DNA of 64,000 bases from Chitinophaga oryzae. GTDB taxonomy: Bacteria; Bacteroidota; Bacteroidia; Chitinophagales; Chitinophagaceae. Position numbers and translations under genes: made by a program. The notes under the pieces are model-generated. The model had not been told where the DNA came from. It searched no databases and saw only the letters and a program-made list of their open reading frames with translations. Positions 62,346-64,000 of the stretch are shown piece after piece. Position 1 is the stretch's first letter. The number at the start of each line of letters is the position of its first letter. The stretch covers positions 4,650,001-4,714,000 of the forward strand of contig NZ_CP051204.2 of assembly GCF_012516375.2 (NCBI RefSeq). Direction: 5' to 3'.

Positions 62346-63590
62346 ATGGAAAATTATACCCTCCTGTTGGTGATCATGGCGATCATGATCGGCGTATCCG
62401 GTATTGCGGAAAAGATAAAGTTGCCCATTCCCGTGTTACTGCTGGCAACAGGTATCGCGATTGGTTTTCTGCCTAGCATGCCGGGCATTGAACTGAACCC
62501 GGAAATCATCATGCTGCTGTTCCTGCCGCCGTTGCTGTATGATGCGGCGTTTAACATTTCCTTCCGGGAATTCCGGCTCAACATCAATACCATCGGTACG
62601 CTGGCCATCGGGTTGGTTTTCATCACCACCGGCGGTATTGCCGTTGTGGCCTATTACCTGATACCGGGTATGACATGGCCGCTGGCTTTTGTGCTTGGCG
62701 CTATCCTTTCCGCCACCGATGCGGTGGCCGCCATTGGCATCACCAAGGGGCTGGGGTTGCCGCATAACACCGTCACCATCCTGGAAGGAGAAAGCCTGGT
62801 GAACGACGCTTCTGCGCTGGTGGCCTACCGGTTTGCCGTAGCGGCGGTGACAGGCGTGGCTTTCGTTACCTGGAAAGCGCTGCTTCAGTTTGTGCTGGTG
62901 CTGGGCGGCGGTTTTGTGATCGGCGTGGTGCTGGCGAAAATGCTGGGGTTAGTGTTACGTTTCTTCCGTACCAACGATATGGTGGTCATCTGCCTGATGC
63001 TGCTGATGCCGTTTGTGACTTACGTAGTGGCGGAACACTTCGCGGTATCCGGTGTGATCGCGGTGGTGACGCTGGGTTTGGGCATGTCGAGGCTGAGCAG
63101 GATGAAGCTGCCGGAAGCGCTCCGCCATCAGTCCAAACACTTCTGGGACGTGATCATTTTTCTGCTGAATGGCCTGATCTTTTTGCTGATAGGCCTGCAG
63201 TTCCCGCTGGTACTAAAAAAGATGCATGAGGCGGAAGTATGGCCCTATATCGGTTACGCCGCTATTATCGCCGTGGCGGCCCTGGGTATCCGGCTGGTGC
63301 GGGTGTACCTGCAGCAGTTCAACCTGCAAAAGGCTTTCCTGGGCAAGGGTAAGCGCCGTGTCAGTCAACATGCGCTGTTCGATTCGAAGACAAGTTTTAT
63401 CATTACCTGGTCGGGTATGCGGGGAATCGTTTCGCTGGCCATCGCGCTGGGTTTACCGATAGTGCTGCAAAGCGGGGAACCTTTTCCGATGCGCAACGAG
63501 ATCATTTTTCTTTCCATAGCCGTGGTATTGTTTTCACTGCTGGGCCAGGGGCTGTCGCTGCCCTGGGTGGTCCGGAAATTCAGCAAATAA
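62346..63590 (+). CDS. NhaP-type Na+/H+ antiporter (CPA1 family)
   Basis: 414 residues with 12-13 membrane helices. The antiport signature is present: GAILSATDAVAAIGITKGLGLPHNTVTILEGESLVNDASALVAYRFA, where the T-D and N-D pairs lie in the crossed helices that bind the cation. A charged loop (SRMKLPEALRHQSKHFWDV) and SGMRGIVSLAIALGLP in late helices also fit CPA1. Ion specificity (Na+ or K+) cannot be decided. The msrB-like gene follows 57 bases downstream. Confidence 0.94.
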   Translation: MENYTLLLVIMAIMIGVSGIAEKIKLPIPVLLLATGIAIGFLPSMPGIELNPEIIMLLFLPPLLYDAAFNISFREFRLNINTIGTLAIGLVFITTGGIAVVAYYLIPGMTWPLAFVLGAILSATDAVAAIGITKGLGLPHNTVTILEGESLVNDASALVAYRFAVAAVTGVAFVTWKALLQFVLVLGGGFVIGVVLAKMLGLVLRFFRTNDMVVICLMLLMPFVTYVVAEHFAVSGVIAVVTLGLGMSRLSRMKLPEALRHQSKHFWDVIIFLLNGLIFLLIGLQFPLVLKKMHEAEVWPYIGYAAIIAVAALGIRLVRVYLQQFNLQKAFLGKGKRRVSQHALFDSKTSFIITWSGMRGIVSLAIALGLPIVLQSGEPFPMRNEIIFLSIAVVLFSLLGQGLSLPWVVRKFSK

Positions 63591-63647
63591 CAGGATGTCC
63601 GGCGATGTCGCCGGTTATTCGTAACTTACAGCTACGAAAGCACTGAT

Positions 63648-64000
63648 ATGAAAGCACTGACTTTTTTATTGGCAATATTGATCACCGGTTCTGCCTGTCA
63701 GAGCCAGCAGAAAAAACAGCAGCCTATGACAAGCAACGCGCCCGCCAATCCGTATTATTCACGGACAGACACCGAGAAACTGCATGTAACCAATGCCGAA
63801 TGGAAAAAGGTGCTGCCGCCGGAACTGTATGCGGTGGCGCGCGAGGCTGCAACAGAAAGGCCTTTCACCGGGAAATACTGGGATGCCGACACCAAAGGCT
63901 CTTACTATTGCGCCGTATGTGGCAACGCCCTGTTCCGTTCCGACGCCAAGTTTGCCAGCAGTTGCGGGTGGCCCAGCTTCTTCGAGCCTATCCGGACAGC
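63648..64000 (+). CDS. msrB: Lipoprotein methionine-R-sulfoxide reductase (cut by window end)
   Basis: The frame is open from ATG 63648 to the end of the window (117 codons visible). Lipobox at residues 15-17 (LLAILITGSACQSQQKK) indicates a lipid-anchored, envelope-facing enzyme. The MsrB core is visible: WKKVLPPELYAVAREAATERPFTGKYWDADTKGSYYCAVCGNALFRSDAKFASSCGWPSFFEPI, including the first zinc C-x-x-C (CAVC) and the C-G-W-P-S-F region. The catalytic cysteine region near the C terminus lies beyond the window. It repairs oxidised methionine in envelope proteins. Confidence 0.93.
   Translation, partial: MKALTFLLAILITGSACQSQQKKQQPMTSNAPANPYYSRTDTEKLHVTNAEWKKVLPPELYAVAREAATERPFTGKYWDADTKGSYYCAVCGNALFRSDAKFASSCGWPSFFEPIRT

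Overview
The window looks like a chromosomal stretch from a Bacteroidota bacterium of the family Chitinophagaceae, most like Chitinophaga. The evidence is a type IX secretion (T9SS) sorting domain, ECF sigma/FecR/STN-TonB receptor trios, LytTR and TPR-kinase signalling, DUF4876/DUF6850 outer-membrane genes, Bacteroidota-type TAnnTTTG promoter elements, and almost no Shine-Dalgarno sequences. Base composition is moderately GC-rich except for one clearly AT-richer island near 51.7-53.8 kb. I see no rRNA, tRNA, CRISPR array, transposase or integrase.

Layout. 0-6 kb: end of a darcynin-like gene, a frameshifted carboxypeptidase-regulatory-like gene, a secreted helical protein, an orphan NarL-type TPR histidine kinase, and a YCII/ECF42-type sigma pair. 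6-13.5 kb: DUF1266 protein, TetA-like MFS pump, two paralogous small membrane proteins, an OmpA-type porin, then bioB behind a ferritin-like di-iron protein, with a divergent MocR regulator at 13.7 kb. 15-18.5 kb: RRM protein, glyoxalase-like protein, YccF protein and an SGNH hydrolase. 18.5-25 kb: a T9SS-exported jelly-roll-like enzyme, a 230-bp heptanucleotide minisatellite, and a periplasmic sugar operon (TIM-barrel isomerase-like protein plus two Gfo/Idh/MocA oxidoreductases). 25.4-32 kb: LytTR regulator with LytS-like kinase, an unknown membrane protein, PhzF, and a hybrid kinase. 32-34.3 kb: terpene synthase and cytochrome P450 converging with overlapping ends. 35.7-44.5 kb: sigma factor, FecR, STN-TonB receptor, DUF4876 lipoprotein, DUF6850 barrel and di-heme peroxidase in one direction, probably a metal or siderophore-like uptake system. 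44.6-49.8 kb: thioredoxin-like/LysR divergent pair, NTF2-like protein, OMP barrel receptor and MarR. 49.9-53.8 kb: an orphan VgrG and, divergent from it, an AT-rich three-gene cassette with an Hpt-like protein and a degenerate receiver-like protein. 53.9-62 kb: an RND efflux system (TolC, pump, adaptor) next to an OmpR-type two-component system; both operons share an 11-bp-period direct repeat upstream. 62.3-64 kb: a NhaP-type antiporter and the start of a lipoprotein MsrB.

The most unusual items are the Hpt/degenerate-receiver cassette beside VgrG, the di-iron protein tied to bioB and a MocR regulator, the terpene synthase/P450 pair, the RND pump with a canonical EF-hand loop in its cytoplasmic linker, and the shared operator-like repeats of the efflux locus. 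All functions are read from sequence motifs; none was tested by database search.
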